A program made the translations under genes and the position numbers. The notes under the pieces are model-generated. The model had not been told where the DNA came from. It did no database searches and worked only from the letters and a program-made list of their open reading frames with translations. Of a stretch of DNA of 5,702 nt, positions 1-5,702 are shown piece by piece. Position 1 is the stretch's first letter. Every line of letters begins with the position of its first letter. The stretch comes from Nitrosospira sp. Lineage in GTDB: Bacteria > Pseudomonadota > Gammaproteobacteria > Burkholderiales > Nitrosomonadaceae. The stretch spans positions 1 to 5,702 of the forward strand of contig JAKDLC010000151.1 of assembly GCA_030453055.1 (NCBI GenBank), given 5' to 3'.

Positions 1-157
1 TGTGCTGGTCGCTGCCGCAAATATTCGTCACTACGATCTTGAGGATTACGCCGTGGTCGCACTTTCTGCCACCCGGCCCGACAAGTTCCGGAAAGTCCAT
101 ACTTTGAACCTCGACCTTGCGAGGTCCCATGTACGCGATTACACGATTCTTTTCCAT
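1..157 (-). CDS. fdhA: Glutathione-independent formaldehyde dehydrogenase, N-terminal part (zinc-dependent alcohol dehydrogenase family), cut by window edge
   Basis: Read on the minus strand from an ATG at 157-155, the frame is open for 52 codons to the left edge of the window, where it is cut. The protein begins MEKNRVIAYMGPRKVEVQ and reaches HGVILKIVVTNICGSDQH. This closely matches, from memory, the N-terminus of the Pseudomonas putida NAD-dependent formaldehyde dehydrogenase. Cys47 in the NICGSDQH motif is the expected first ligand of the catalytic zinc. The start is supported by a strong AGGAGA ribosome site at 170-165, seven bases upstream. Family members are about 400 residues long, so only about an eighth of the gene is visible. 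The family oxidises formaldehyde (and dismutates aldehydes) in the cytoplasm with tightly bound NAD. The family assignment is strong; the exact substrate cannot be confirmed from this fragment. I saw no convincing promoter in the AT-richer DNA upstream of the start. Confidence 0.85.
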   Translation of the reverse strand, partial: MEKNRVIAYMGPRKVEVQSMDFPELVGPGGRKCDHGVILKIVVTNICGSDQH

Positions 158-224
158 GATTGTTTCTCCTTATTTACACATATCGGCGATGGAACCGAAT
201 TCGCCGCAGTTTTAGAATGGAAAT

Positions 225-277
225 CTCTGGGCTATCACTCTGGGCTATCACTCTGGGCTATCACTCTGGGGCTGTCA
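225..277. repeat. 13-bp tandem repeat, three exact copies plus one degenerate copy
   Basis: The unit CTCTGGGCTATCA occurs three times without a mismatch at 225-237, 238-250 and 251-263. A fourth copy at 264-277 has one extra G and one A-to-G change. The array lies about 70 bases upstream of the fdhA start, within its probable 5' control region. Exact identity of three copies suggests recent slippage or unequal exchange. No function is evident. Confidence 0.93.
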
Positions 278-403
278 GTGAAAGATGCTAGGCGTGATTT
301 ATTAGGTCTTCTGTACGTTATCGCACCAACCATGTTGACAGCAAAGATGGAAAGGGAATTACCGAACCGACAAGCCGGAAATAGACGAGTGACTCGAACA
401 AAC

Positions 404-429
404 ATAGTGCTGAACTATAGTGCTGCGAG
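404..429. repeat. Short imperfect direct repeat (two units, 13-bp period)
   Basis: ATAGTGCTG is present at 404-412 and again at 417-425, giving a 13-bp period with diverged four-base tails. It is short enough to be chance, but it shares the 13-bp period of the longer array at 225-277. Confidence 0.4.
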
Positions 430-471
430 AACCTGCTCGCGCAACCACTTGTGCCCTGGATCAAGATGTGA

Positions 472-642
472 GTGTTCGGAGGAATGTTGGCCGCCACATT
501 TCTGGCTATCTTTTTTGTGCCGCTTTTTTTTGTGGTGATCGGGAAGATCGCGCGGCGAGGTAGGCGTTCAGGTAAGCGTTCAGTTGCCGAAACCCGGCGG
601 ATTGCGGCCGGCGACTCCTCTTCTACCGAGGAAAAATCGTAA
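472..642 (+). pseudogene. C-terminal remnant of an RND-family efflux transporter (AcrB/MexB-like)
   Basis: The frame from 472 reads VFGGMLAATFLAIFFVPLFF and continues through a basic stretch (KIARRGRRSGKR) to a TAA at 640-642, 56 codons in all. VFGGM followed by A-T-x-L-A-I-F-F-V-P-L-F-F is the hallmark of the last transmembrane helix of hydrophobe/amphiphile-efflux RND pumps, followed by the usual basic cytoplasmic tail. A full pump has about 1,030-1,060 residues, so roughly 95% is missing. An in-frame TGA (469-471) stands directly before the fragment. Just upstream, another frame reads SRNHL, similar to the residues that normally precede GTGVFGG, so a frameshift or small insertion near 450-470 is possible. 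An ATG at 484 with GGAGGA abutting it is too close for normal initiation. I interpret this as a relic of a deleted or rearranged efflux operon. Confidence 0.8.
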
Positions 643-688
643 CATACTTCACTTCAGCCTGCTCTACCAGCGCAATTTCGCTTAGCTT

Positions 689-723
689 ACGTTATGCTAT
701 AATGCACGTTATACATATAACGT
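689..723. promoter_or_regulatory. Probable autoregulatory operator of the TA operon: 8+8 bp palindrome plus an extra half-site
   Basis: At 706-723 ACGTTATA and TATAACGT form a perfect 8-bp inverted repeat around a CA centre, covering the predicted transcription start. A further ACGTTAT half-site lies at 689-695, 17 bases upstream of the same motif, so the three half-sites flank the -10 element. Ribbon-helix-helix antitoxins, alone or with toxin, typically bind such sites and repress their own operon. Binding here is inferred from position and symmetry; the palindrome itself is directly visible. Confidence 0.7.
695..703 (+). promoter_or_regulatory. Extended -10 promoter of the toxin-antitoxin operon
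   Basis: TG-C-TATAAT at 695-703 is a perfect extended -10 element (TGnTATAAT). No good -35 hexamer lies 16-18 bases upstream, which is common for extended -10 promoters. The predicted start is about 709-711, some 30 bases before the antitoxin ATG and inside the palindrome described in the next entry. Confidence 0.65.
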
Positions 724-740
724 ATTGGAGGAGGCTCGCG

Positions 741-971
741 ATGCATAAACGAATGACTATTACCCTTGATGAAGCGGTGTATGAAGGACTTTACCGGACG
801 GTGGGCAAACGCCGTATGAGTCAGTTCATCGAGGACTTGGTAAGGCCGCACGTCATGGACACTTCCCTGGATAATGGGTATCGAGCAATGGCTGCCGACA
901 AGGAACGCGAGACGGAAGCAAGAGAATGGAGCGACGCTCTTGCCAGAGATATGGCCGATGAAGCGCGGTGA
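741..971 (+). CDS. Antitoxin of a MazF-type TA module, ribbon-helix-helix family
   Basis: The 76-residue protein starts MHKRMTITLDEAVYEGLYRT. An N-terminal beta strand (KRMTITLD, about residues 3-10) is followed by two helices ending in SQFIEDLVRPHV (about 27-38), the layout of a MetJ/Arc-type ribbon-helix-helix DNA-binding domain. The C-terminal half (about 46-76) is charged, acidic and helical, as expected for the segment that wraps around and neutralises the toxin. The ATG at 741 is preferred to an in-frame ATG at 702 because GGAGGAGG lies 7-10 bases before it and 702 lies inside the -10 element. The stop overlaps the toxin start by 14 bases, a typical sign of co-expression. Its likely roles are inhibition of the downstream toxin and repression of the shared promoter. 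The fold differs from E. coli MazE (AbrB-like), so I do not assign that symbol. Confidence 0.85.
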   Translation: MHKRMTITLDEAVYEGLYRTVGKRRMSQFIEDLVRPHVMDTSLDNGYRAMAADKERETEAREWSDALARDMADEAR

Positions 972-1284
972 AGTCTGGTGGGTTGCATTTGATCCCGCAG
1001 TTGGAAGCGAGATTCGTAAGACGCGTCCCGCTGTCGTTGTCAGCAATGACGCAGCCAATCGGAATCTGGCGCGGGTTGTCGTAGTGCCTCTGACCAGTAA
1101 CACGGAACGCCAATATCCGGGTGAGGCGTTGGTGACGATTAACGAAAAACCCGGCAAGGTGATGGCCGATCAGATTATGGCATCGGATAAGATACGCCTG
1201 AAAAAACAGCTCGGTACCTTGTCAAAAACCGATATGCTGGCGGTAGAGGATGCAATCCTGGTTCATTTAGGAATGCCTCGGTAG
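958..1284 (+). CDS. mazF: MazF/PemK-family mRNA endonuclease toxin
   Basis: The 108-residue protein begins MKRGEVWWVAFDPAVGSEIR, the canonical MazF/PemK opening (RGEVWWV.FDP..GSE..KTRP.VVVSND). Arg23 in KTRP and Thr46/Ser47 in VVVPLTS occupy the positions of the catalytic Arg and Thr/Ser of the family. The C-terminal DQI..SDKIRL....G.LS block (about residues 71-90) completes the fold. Length is normal and no stop or frameshift interrupts it, so the toxin looks intact. MazF toxins cut single-stranded RNA at short specific motifs and arrest growth; the target motif cannot be read from sequence. The start at 958 lies within the antitoxin gene (14-base overlap) with only a weak ribosome site, suggesting translational coupling. 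A longer in-frame start at 874 would add 28 residues absent from the family. The gene converges on cbbR. Confidence 0.93.
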   Translation: MKRGEVWWVAFDPAVGSEIRKTRPAVVVSNDAANRNLARVVVVPLTSNTERQYPGEALVTINEKPGKVMADQIMASDKIRLKKQLGTLSKTDMLAVEDAILVHLGMPR

Positions 1285-1301
1285 CAGAAAACCGTGGTCT
1301 G

Positions 1302-1341
1302 TCCCCGATTTCCTCCCCGATTTCGTGATTTCGCGATTTCG
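1302..1341. repeat. Cluster of short GATTTC repeats in the mazF-cbbR gap
   Basis: TCCCCGATTTC occurs at 1302-1312 and 1314-1324 (12-bp period). GATTTCG then recurs at 1327-1333 and 1335-1341 (8-bp period), giving four GATTTC copies in 40 bases between two convergent genes. No coding frame is involved. No function is evident; it resembles slippage-generated repeat DNA. Confidence 0.6.
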
Positions 1342-1366
1342 CTACGCTTTACACATCCTACATAAG

Positions 1367-1397
1367 CTGGTTTAACCGGACACCAGTGAAAAACCAG
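1367..1397. terminator. Weak inverted repeat between convergent mazF and cbbR
   Basis: CTGGTTT at 1367-1373 can pair with AAACCAG at 1391-1397 (7-bp stem, 17-base loop). An alternative CTGGT/ACCAG pairing uses 1367-1371 and 1382-1386. The element lies just beyond the cbbR stop codon, so it could terminate cbbR. It lacks a clear U-tract in either direction, so this is only a weak candidate. Confidence 0.25.
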
Positions 1398-1405
1398 TGG
1401 AGAAA

Positions 1406-2338
1406 TTACACTTTTTCAGCCTTTCGCTTCTGTATTCCCGGCATCAACCCCGGCGCTTCCTTCAGCAGGAATGTTCTGAATGCCTGCGCCACGCTCGAAA
1501 GACGTTTGTTTTTTCGATGTACCACATGCCAGTGGCGAATAATCGGAAAATCCTGCACATCCAGAATCTTGAGCCGTTTCGTTTCCAACTCCAGCTCGGC
1601 TGTGTGCAATGACATGATGGCGAGCCCCATTCCCGCTTGCACCGCTTGCTTGATCGCCTCGCTGGTATCCGTTTCCATGCCTCTGTTAATGGCGATATGA
1701 TGCCCCGCGAAAAAGCGCTCCATCGCACCGCGCGTACCGGAACCGGGCTCGCGCACCAGGAAAGTTTCCTGCTCCAGCCGTTTCACGGGAATCCGGCGAA
1801 CCTTGCACAAGGGGTGATGCGGCGGCGCAATGACCACCAGCGGGTTTTCCATGAAAGATTCAGCCGCGATGTCCAGGTCATCGGGCGGCTGACCCATAAT
1901 GGCAAGGTCGATCACATTATCGGACAACTGCTTGAGCACCGTTTCCCGGTTGGAGACGTTAAGGCTGACGGTAACGCCGCTATAGCGCTGGCAAAACCTG
2001 GCCAACAGGTGGGGCGCGAAATAGTTGGCGGTGCTTACCACCGAGATATGCAGTTTGCCCCGCCCGAGTCCTTTCAACTCGTCCAGCGCAAGCTCCATGT
2101 CAGCCAGTTGCCGGGAAATCGAGCGACTGTAGTGATAAAGTTCGCGCCCGGCATCGGTCAGATAGATTTTCTTGCCCATCTGTTCGAACAGGGGCAGACC
2201 GACGTTGCCTTCCAATTGCTTGATCTGCATGGAAACCGCGGGCTGGGTCAGATACAGGTCCTCAGCCGCGCGCGAAAAGCTCAGGTTGCGGGCAACGGAT
2301 TCGAAAACCTTTAGTTGTCTCAGAGTAAGATGCAGCAT
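1406..2338 (-). CDS. cbbR: LysR-family transcriptional regulator of the RuBisCO operon
   Basis: The 310-residue protein starts MLHLTLRQLKVFESVARNLS. Residues about 3-62 form the winged helix-turn-helix, including FSRAAEDLYLTQPAVSMQIKQLE (helices at about 21-43) and LPLFEQMGKKIYLTDAG. A linker helix and a periplasmic-binding-protein-like effector domain follow (about 90-295). It is divergently oriented from cbbL with 145 bases between the start codons, the classic position of cbbR. CbbR proteins bind the shared spacer and activate cbb transcription in response to metabolites such as RuBP, PEP or NADPH; which effector acts here is unknown. An in-frame ATG at 2371 would give 321 residues, but 2338 matches the usual CbbR N-terminus (M-x-LTLRQL) and leaves the regulatory spacer free. 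The protein appears intact. The function rests on both family and context. Confidence 0.92.
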   Translation of the reverse strand: MLHLTLRQLKVFESVARNLSFSRAAEDLYLTQPAVSMQIKQLEGNVGLPLFEQMGKKIYLTDAGRELYHYSRSISRQLADMELALDELKGLGRGKLHISVVSTANYFAPHLLARFCQRYSGVTVSLNVSNRETVLKQLSDNVIDLAIMGQPPDDLDIAAESFMENPLVVIAPPHHPLCKVRRIPVKRLEQETFLVREPGSGTRGAMERFFAGHHIAINRGMETDTSEAIKQAVQAGMGLAIMSLHTAELELETKRLKILDVQDFPIIRHWHVVHRKNKRLSSVAQAFRTFLLKEAPGLMPGIQKRKAEKV

Positions 2339-2383
2339 GGTCACATCCGCCCATCGATTCCGAATAATCATCTATAAGTGAAA

Positions 2384-2417
2384 TGTTATCATAACAATCA
2401 AAACACGTGACTGTTGT
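2384..2417. promoter_or_regulatory. Probable CbbR binding region in the cbbR-cbbL spacer
   Basis: TGTTAT-C-ATAACA at 2384-2396 is a perfect 13-bp palindrome that fits the T-N11-A rule of LysR-type regulators exactly. An imperfect inverted repeat overlaps it to the right: ATAACAATCA (2391-2400) against TGACTGTTGT (2408-2417), 8 of 10 positions complementary around a 7-base centre containing CACGTG. Two adjacent sites, one strong and one weaker and nearer the promoter, match the recognition-site and activation-site arrangement of CbbR. Weak -35/-10-like hexamers for cbbR on the minus strand (2396-2401 and 2371-2376) would bracket the palindrome, which would allow autorepression. Binding is inferred. 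Confidence 0.65.
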
Positions 2418-2418
2418 T

Positions 2419-2439
2419 TATAATAATTCAGATTACAAT
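2419..2439 (+). promoter_or_regulatory. Candidate -10 elements of the cbbLSX promoter
   Basis: TATAAT at 2419-2424 and TACAAT at 2434-2439 are both plausible -10 hexamers. Neither has a good -35 hexamer, as expected for an activator-dependent promoter. With TACAAT the start would be near 2446, placing the perfect palindrome around -56 and the imperfect repeat around -42, which fits CbbR geometry better. With TATAAT the palindrome would be near -41. The sequence alone does not decide. Confidence 0.45.
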
Positions 2440-2450
2440 CATTTCCGTAG

Positions 2451-3953
<1,503 letters not shown>

Positions 3954-3977
3954 TCACATATACAGGAGAAAACAATT

Positions 3978-4412
3978 ATGATGACCAATGTAGGAAACCT
4001 CGTCACGCAAGGTCAGTTCTCTTTCCTGCCCCCGCTGACGGATAAGCAAATCTCGGCGCAAATCAAATATGCGTTGAAGAACGGCTGGGCGATAGGCGTC
4101 GAGTATACCGATGACCCACATCCGCGCAACACCTATTGGGAAATGTTCGGCAACCCGATGTTTGACTTGAAAGATCCTGCCGGCATCCTGTCGGAAATCA
4201 ACGACTGCCGCAAGACGTACCCGAATCATTATATCCGGGTAACCGCGTTCAACTCGACGCGTGGCGTGGAAAGTCCGACAATGTCGTATATCGTCAATCG
4301 TCCGAAGAAAGAACCGGGCTTTAAGGTGACACGCCAGGAAGGGGAAGGCCGTAGCGTTCGCTACACCATTCATTCCTACGCGACCGACAAGCCGGAAGCC
4401 GAACGGTATTAA
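3978..4412 (+). CDS. cbbS: RuBisCO small subunit, red-type
   Basis: The 144-residue protein shows the small-subunit core: QGQFSFLPPLTDKQISAQIKYAL (about 11-33), GWAIGVEYTDDPHPRNTYWEMFGNPMFDL (about 36-64) and PNHYIRVTAFNSTRGVES (about 81-98). The C-terminal extension of about 30 residues after the RPKKEPGF segment is characteristic of form IC/ID enzymes. There it forms a beta-hairpin in the central channel and helps assembly of the L8S8 complex. AGGAG at 3964-3968 lies nine bases before the first ATG; a second ATG follows immediately at 3981, so initiation could use either. It is 24 bases downstream of cbbL, clearly the same operon, and is followed by a strong hairpin. Confidence 0.97.
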   Translation: MMTNVGNLVTQGQFSFLPPLTDKQISAQIKYALKNGWAIGVEYTDDPHPRNTYWEMFGNPMFDLKDPAGILSEINDCRKTYPNHYIRVTAFNSTRGVESPTMSYIVNRPKKEPGFKVTRQEGEGRSVRYTIHSYATDKPEAERY

Positions 4413-4420
4413 GGAAGACA

Positions 4421-4446
4421 ACCTCTCCCCCTCAAGGGGGAGAGGT
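4421..4446 (+). promoter_or_regulatory. Very stable hairpin after cbbS, without U-tract
   Basis: ACCTCTCCCCC (4421-4431) and GGGGGAGAGGT (4436-4446) are perfectly complementary, an 11-bp stem with a TCAA tetraloop beginning eight bases after the cbbS stop. The following bases (AATCAAGG) are not T-rich on either strand, so this is not a normal intrinsic terminator. Likely roles, inferred, are stabilising the 3' end of cbbLS mRNA against exonucleases or partial attenuation before cbbX, which would suit the much lower need for activase than for RuBisCO. Confidence 0.75.
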
Positions 4447-4521
4447 AATCAAGGCGCAGGTAAATGTGGAGATCGTTACGGAAATCCCATTTGCCTGTTG
4501 CCGCTTTGCCCATCGTGAATT

Positions 4522-4545
4522 CGCTGTATGTTGCGCTGTATGTTG
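4522..4545. repeat. 12-bp exact tandem duplication in the cbbS-cbbX spacer
   Basis: CGCTGTATGTTG is present twice, head to tail and without mismatch, at 4522-4533 and 4534-4545, followed by the related GTATGCTGTG. The 12-bp period would preserve any reading frame across it. No function is evident. Confidence 0.85.
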
Positions 4546-4646
4546 GTATGCTGTGTAGGCAGGCCGTTTCCGTTCCTGCCAATTTACGTAATCTGACAAA
4601 GCACGACGTGCGCCGCCATGGTTGTGCCTTATTAAGGGGATAAAAC

Positions 4647-5609
4647 GTGAAAAAACCGTCAAAAGACCTCGCCCCCTCCGACGACAGTACGGTTGATCTG
4701 GACGCCGAGTTCCACTCCTCCAACATCAAGGAAGTTCTGGATAAGCTCGATGTCGAGTTGATCGGCTTGAAGCCCGTAAAAACCCGCATCCGCGAGACCG
4801 CGGCGCTATTGCTCGTCGACCGCGTGCGCAAAAAATTTGATATGACAGCCGGGGCGCCCAGTCTGCACATGTGTTTTACCGGCAACCCCGGTACCGGAAA
4901 AACCACCGTGGCGTTACGCATGTCCGAGATCCTGCACCGCCTGGGTTACGTGCGTGAGGGACATCTTGTTTCCGTCACCCGTGACGATCTGGTGGGGCAA
5001 TATATCGGCCATACCGCGCCCAAGACCAAGGAAGTATTGAAGAAGGCGATGGGCGGCCTGCTGTTCATCGACGAGGCCTATTATCTTTACAAGCCCGAGA
5101 ATGAGCGCGATTACGGCGCGGAATCGATAGAAATCCTTTTGCAGACAATGGAGAACAATCGCGAAGATCTGGTGGTAATTCTTGCAGGCTACAAAGACCG
5201 GATGGATAAATTCTTCCACAGTAATCCCGGCATGCGCTCGCGTATCGCCCATCACATCGACTTCCCCGACTATAGCGACGATGAATTGCTTGCAATCGCC
5301 AAACTCATGCTGGCTGCGCAGAATTACCGATTAAGTCCCGAGGGCGAAAAAGCATTCGGCGAGTATATCCGCCTGCGGATGAAGCTGGAGCATTTCGCCA
5401 ACGCGCGCTCGATTCGCAATGCCCTTGATCGCGCGCGACTGCGACAGGCCAATCGCCTGTTCGAGGGCGCCAGAAAAAATCTTTCGCGCACCGACCTGAT
5501 GACAATCGAGGCAGAGGACATTCGCGCAAGCCGCGTATTCAAGGAAGGCGCGGTCGATCTGGATGGCGACGAAGGTGCGAACAAAATACCCTCTACTGAT
5601 CTGACATAG
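4647..5609 (+). CDS. cbbX: Red-type RuBisCO activase, AAA+ ATPase
   Basis: The 320-residue protein carries the CbbX hallmarks. In order they are Walker A GNPGTGKT (79-86), the pore-loop YIGHTA (119-124), Walker [11 protein letters not shown] (138-147), a sensor-1 region [11 protein letters not shown] (176-186), the arginine-finger segment NPGMRSRI (193-200) and the sensor-2 helix [12 protein letters not shown] (253-264). Red-type activases form RuBP-stimulated hexamers that thread the RuBisCO large-subunit C-terminus through the pore to release inhibitory sugar phosphates. The start codon is GTG, supported by AAGGGGA at 4634-4640 six bases upstream; no upstream ATG gives a family-like N-terminus. 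The charged N-terminal extension (1-25) and the acidic C-terminal tail (about 300-320) look poorly conserved. A 234-base spacer separates it from cbbS with no clear promoter, so it is probably read through from cbbLS. Confidence 0.96.
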   Translation: MKKPSKDLAPSDDSTVDLDAEFHSSNIKEVLDKLDVELIGLKPVKTRIRETAALLLVDRVRKKFDMTAGAPSLHMCFTGNPGTGKTTVALRMSEILHRLGYVREGHLVSVTRDDLVGQYIGHTAPKTKEVLKKAMGGLLFIDEAYYLYKPENERDYGAESIEILLQTMENNREDLVVILAGYKDRMDKFFHSNPGMRSRIAHHIDFPDYSDDELLAIAKLMLAAQNYRLSPEGEKAFGEYIRLRMKLEHFANARSIRNALDRARLRQANRLFEGARKNLSRTDLMTIEAEDIRASRVFKEGAVDLDGDEGANKIPSTDLT

Positions 5610-5629
5610 ACTCTCTCAGACTCTCTCAG
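5608..5629. repeat. 10-bp tandem repeat overlapping the cbbX stop codon
   Basis: AGACTCTCTC occurs at 5608-5617 and 5618-5627, followed by AG. The first copy begins inside the cbbX TAG. CAGACT (5617-5622) can also pair with AGTCTG (5634-5639) around an 11-base loop, but no U-tract follows, so it is not a convincing terminator. Confidence 0.75.
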
Positions 5630-5702
5630 GCAAAGTCTGCCCCGCTGCTCTATTTTCCCTGCGCCCCAGACATTTAGCCCGGATGTTTCATAAATTGACG
5701 CG

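Larger units (their letters stand above)
158..471. other. Gene-free stretch between fdhA and the RND remnant
   Basis: No frame on either strand in this stretch reads as a recognisable protein. It holds the fdhA ribosome site (165-170), a 13-bp tandem repeat (225-277), an isolated perfect TTGACA hexamer (335-340) without a fitting -10, an 11-bp palindrome (386-396, CGAGT-G-ACTCG) and a 9-bp direct repeat (404-412 and 417-425). The right end, about 430-471, may be decayed sequence of the transporter whose tail follows, because one frame reads SRNHL just where RND pumps have a similar motif. The stretch looks like a deletion or decay scar rather than a functional gene. Confidence 0.6.

Noticed and set aside
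335..340. Perfect TTGACA hexamer as a -35 element
   Set aside because: No acceptable -10 hexamer lies 15-19 bases downstream and no gene follows for which it would serve.
2..538. Plus-strand open frame of 178 codons
   Set aside because: Its first part is antisense to the fdhA start, its middle crosses the tandem repeat, and its end reads the RND tail out of frame. It matches no family.
1637..2314. Plus-strand open frame of 225 codons
   Set aside because: It lies wholly antisense within cbbR, whose protein is clearly recognisable; this is a codon-bias shadow.
2339..2371. Alternative longer start of cbbR at 2371
   Set aside because: It adds 11 residues not typical of CbbR and has no ribosome site. 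The ATG at 2338 gives the standard N-terminus.
4421..4446. Hairpin after cbbS as a standard rho-independent terminator
   Set aside because: The stem is excellent, but there is no run of T after it in either direction, so I list it as a regulatory or stability element.
5660..5702. TTAGCCCGGATGTTTCATAAATT at the right edge as a dispersed repeat
   Set aside because: It feels familiar as a repeated intergenic motif, but only its edge is present and I cannot verify other copies.

Overview
The window looks like chromosomal DNA from an autotrophic proteobacterium. Its core is a red-type (form IC) RuBisCO cluster: cbbL, cbbS and the red-type activase gene cbbX on the + strand, with the regulator cbbR divergently transcribed upstream. 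No taxonomic marker gene is present. The cbbR/cbbLSX layout and the protein style suggest a betaproteobacterium, and a Nitrosospira-like ammonia oxidiser is my best guess, made from memory and not verified.

Left part (1-1300), an accessory-looking patchwork. The first 157 bases hold, on the minus strand, the N-terminal 52 codons of a zinc-dependent glutathione-independent formaldehyde dehydrogenase (fdhA type), cut by the window edge. About 300 bases without a gene follow, containing a 13-bp tandem repeat. Next comes the C-terminal tail of an RND efflux transporter with the rest of the gene missing (472-642). A complete two-gene toxin-antitoxin module follows: a ribbon-helix-helix antitoxin and a MazF/PemK-type RNase toxin. 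It has an extended -10 promoter and an 18-bp near-continuous palindrome at the expected transcription start, very likely its autoregulatory operator.

Right part (1406-5609), the carbon-fixation cluster. CbbR (LysR family) is transcribed leftward. The 145-bp spacer between cbbR and cbbL carries a perfect 13-bp T-N11-A palindrome, a second imperfect inverted repeat and -10-like hexamers, as expected for CbbR control of a divergent promoter. CbbL and CbbS would form the L8S8 RuBisCO; the large subunit keeps all the catalytic residues I could locate, and the small subunit has the long C-terminal extension of red-type enzymes. CbbX, a AAA+ ATPase, would remodel inhibited RuBisCO by pulling on the CbbL C-terminus. 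A very stable 11-bp hairpin without a U-tract sits just after cbbS, so cbbX may be expressed below cbbLS from the same transcript.

The least explained signals are the TA operator with an extra half-site, the cbbS-cbbX spacer (stable hairpin, in-frame tandem duplication, possible 59-codon small membrane ORF), and the recurrence of short tandem duplications in nearly every intergenic gap.
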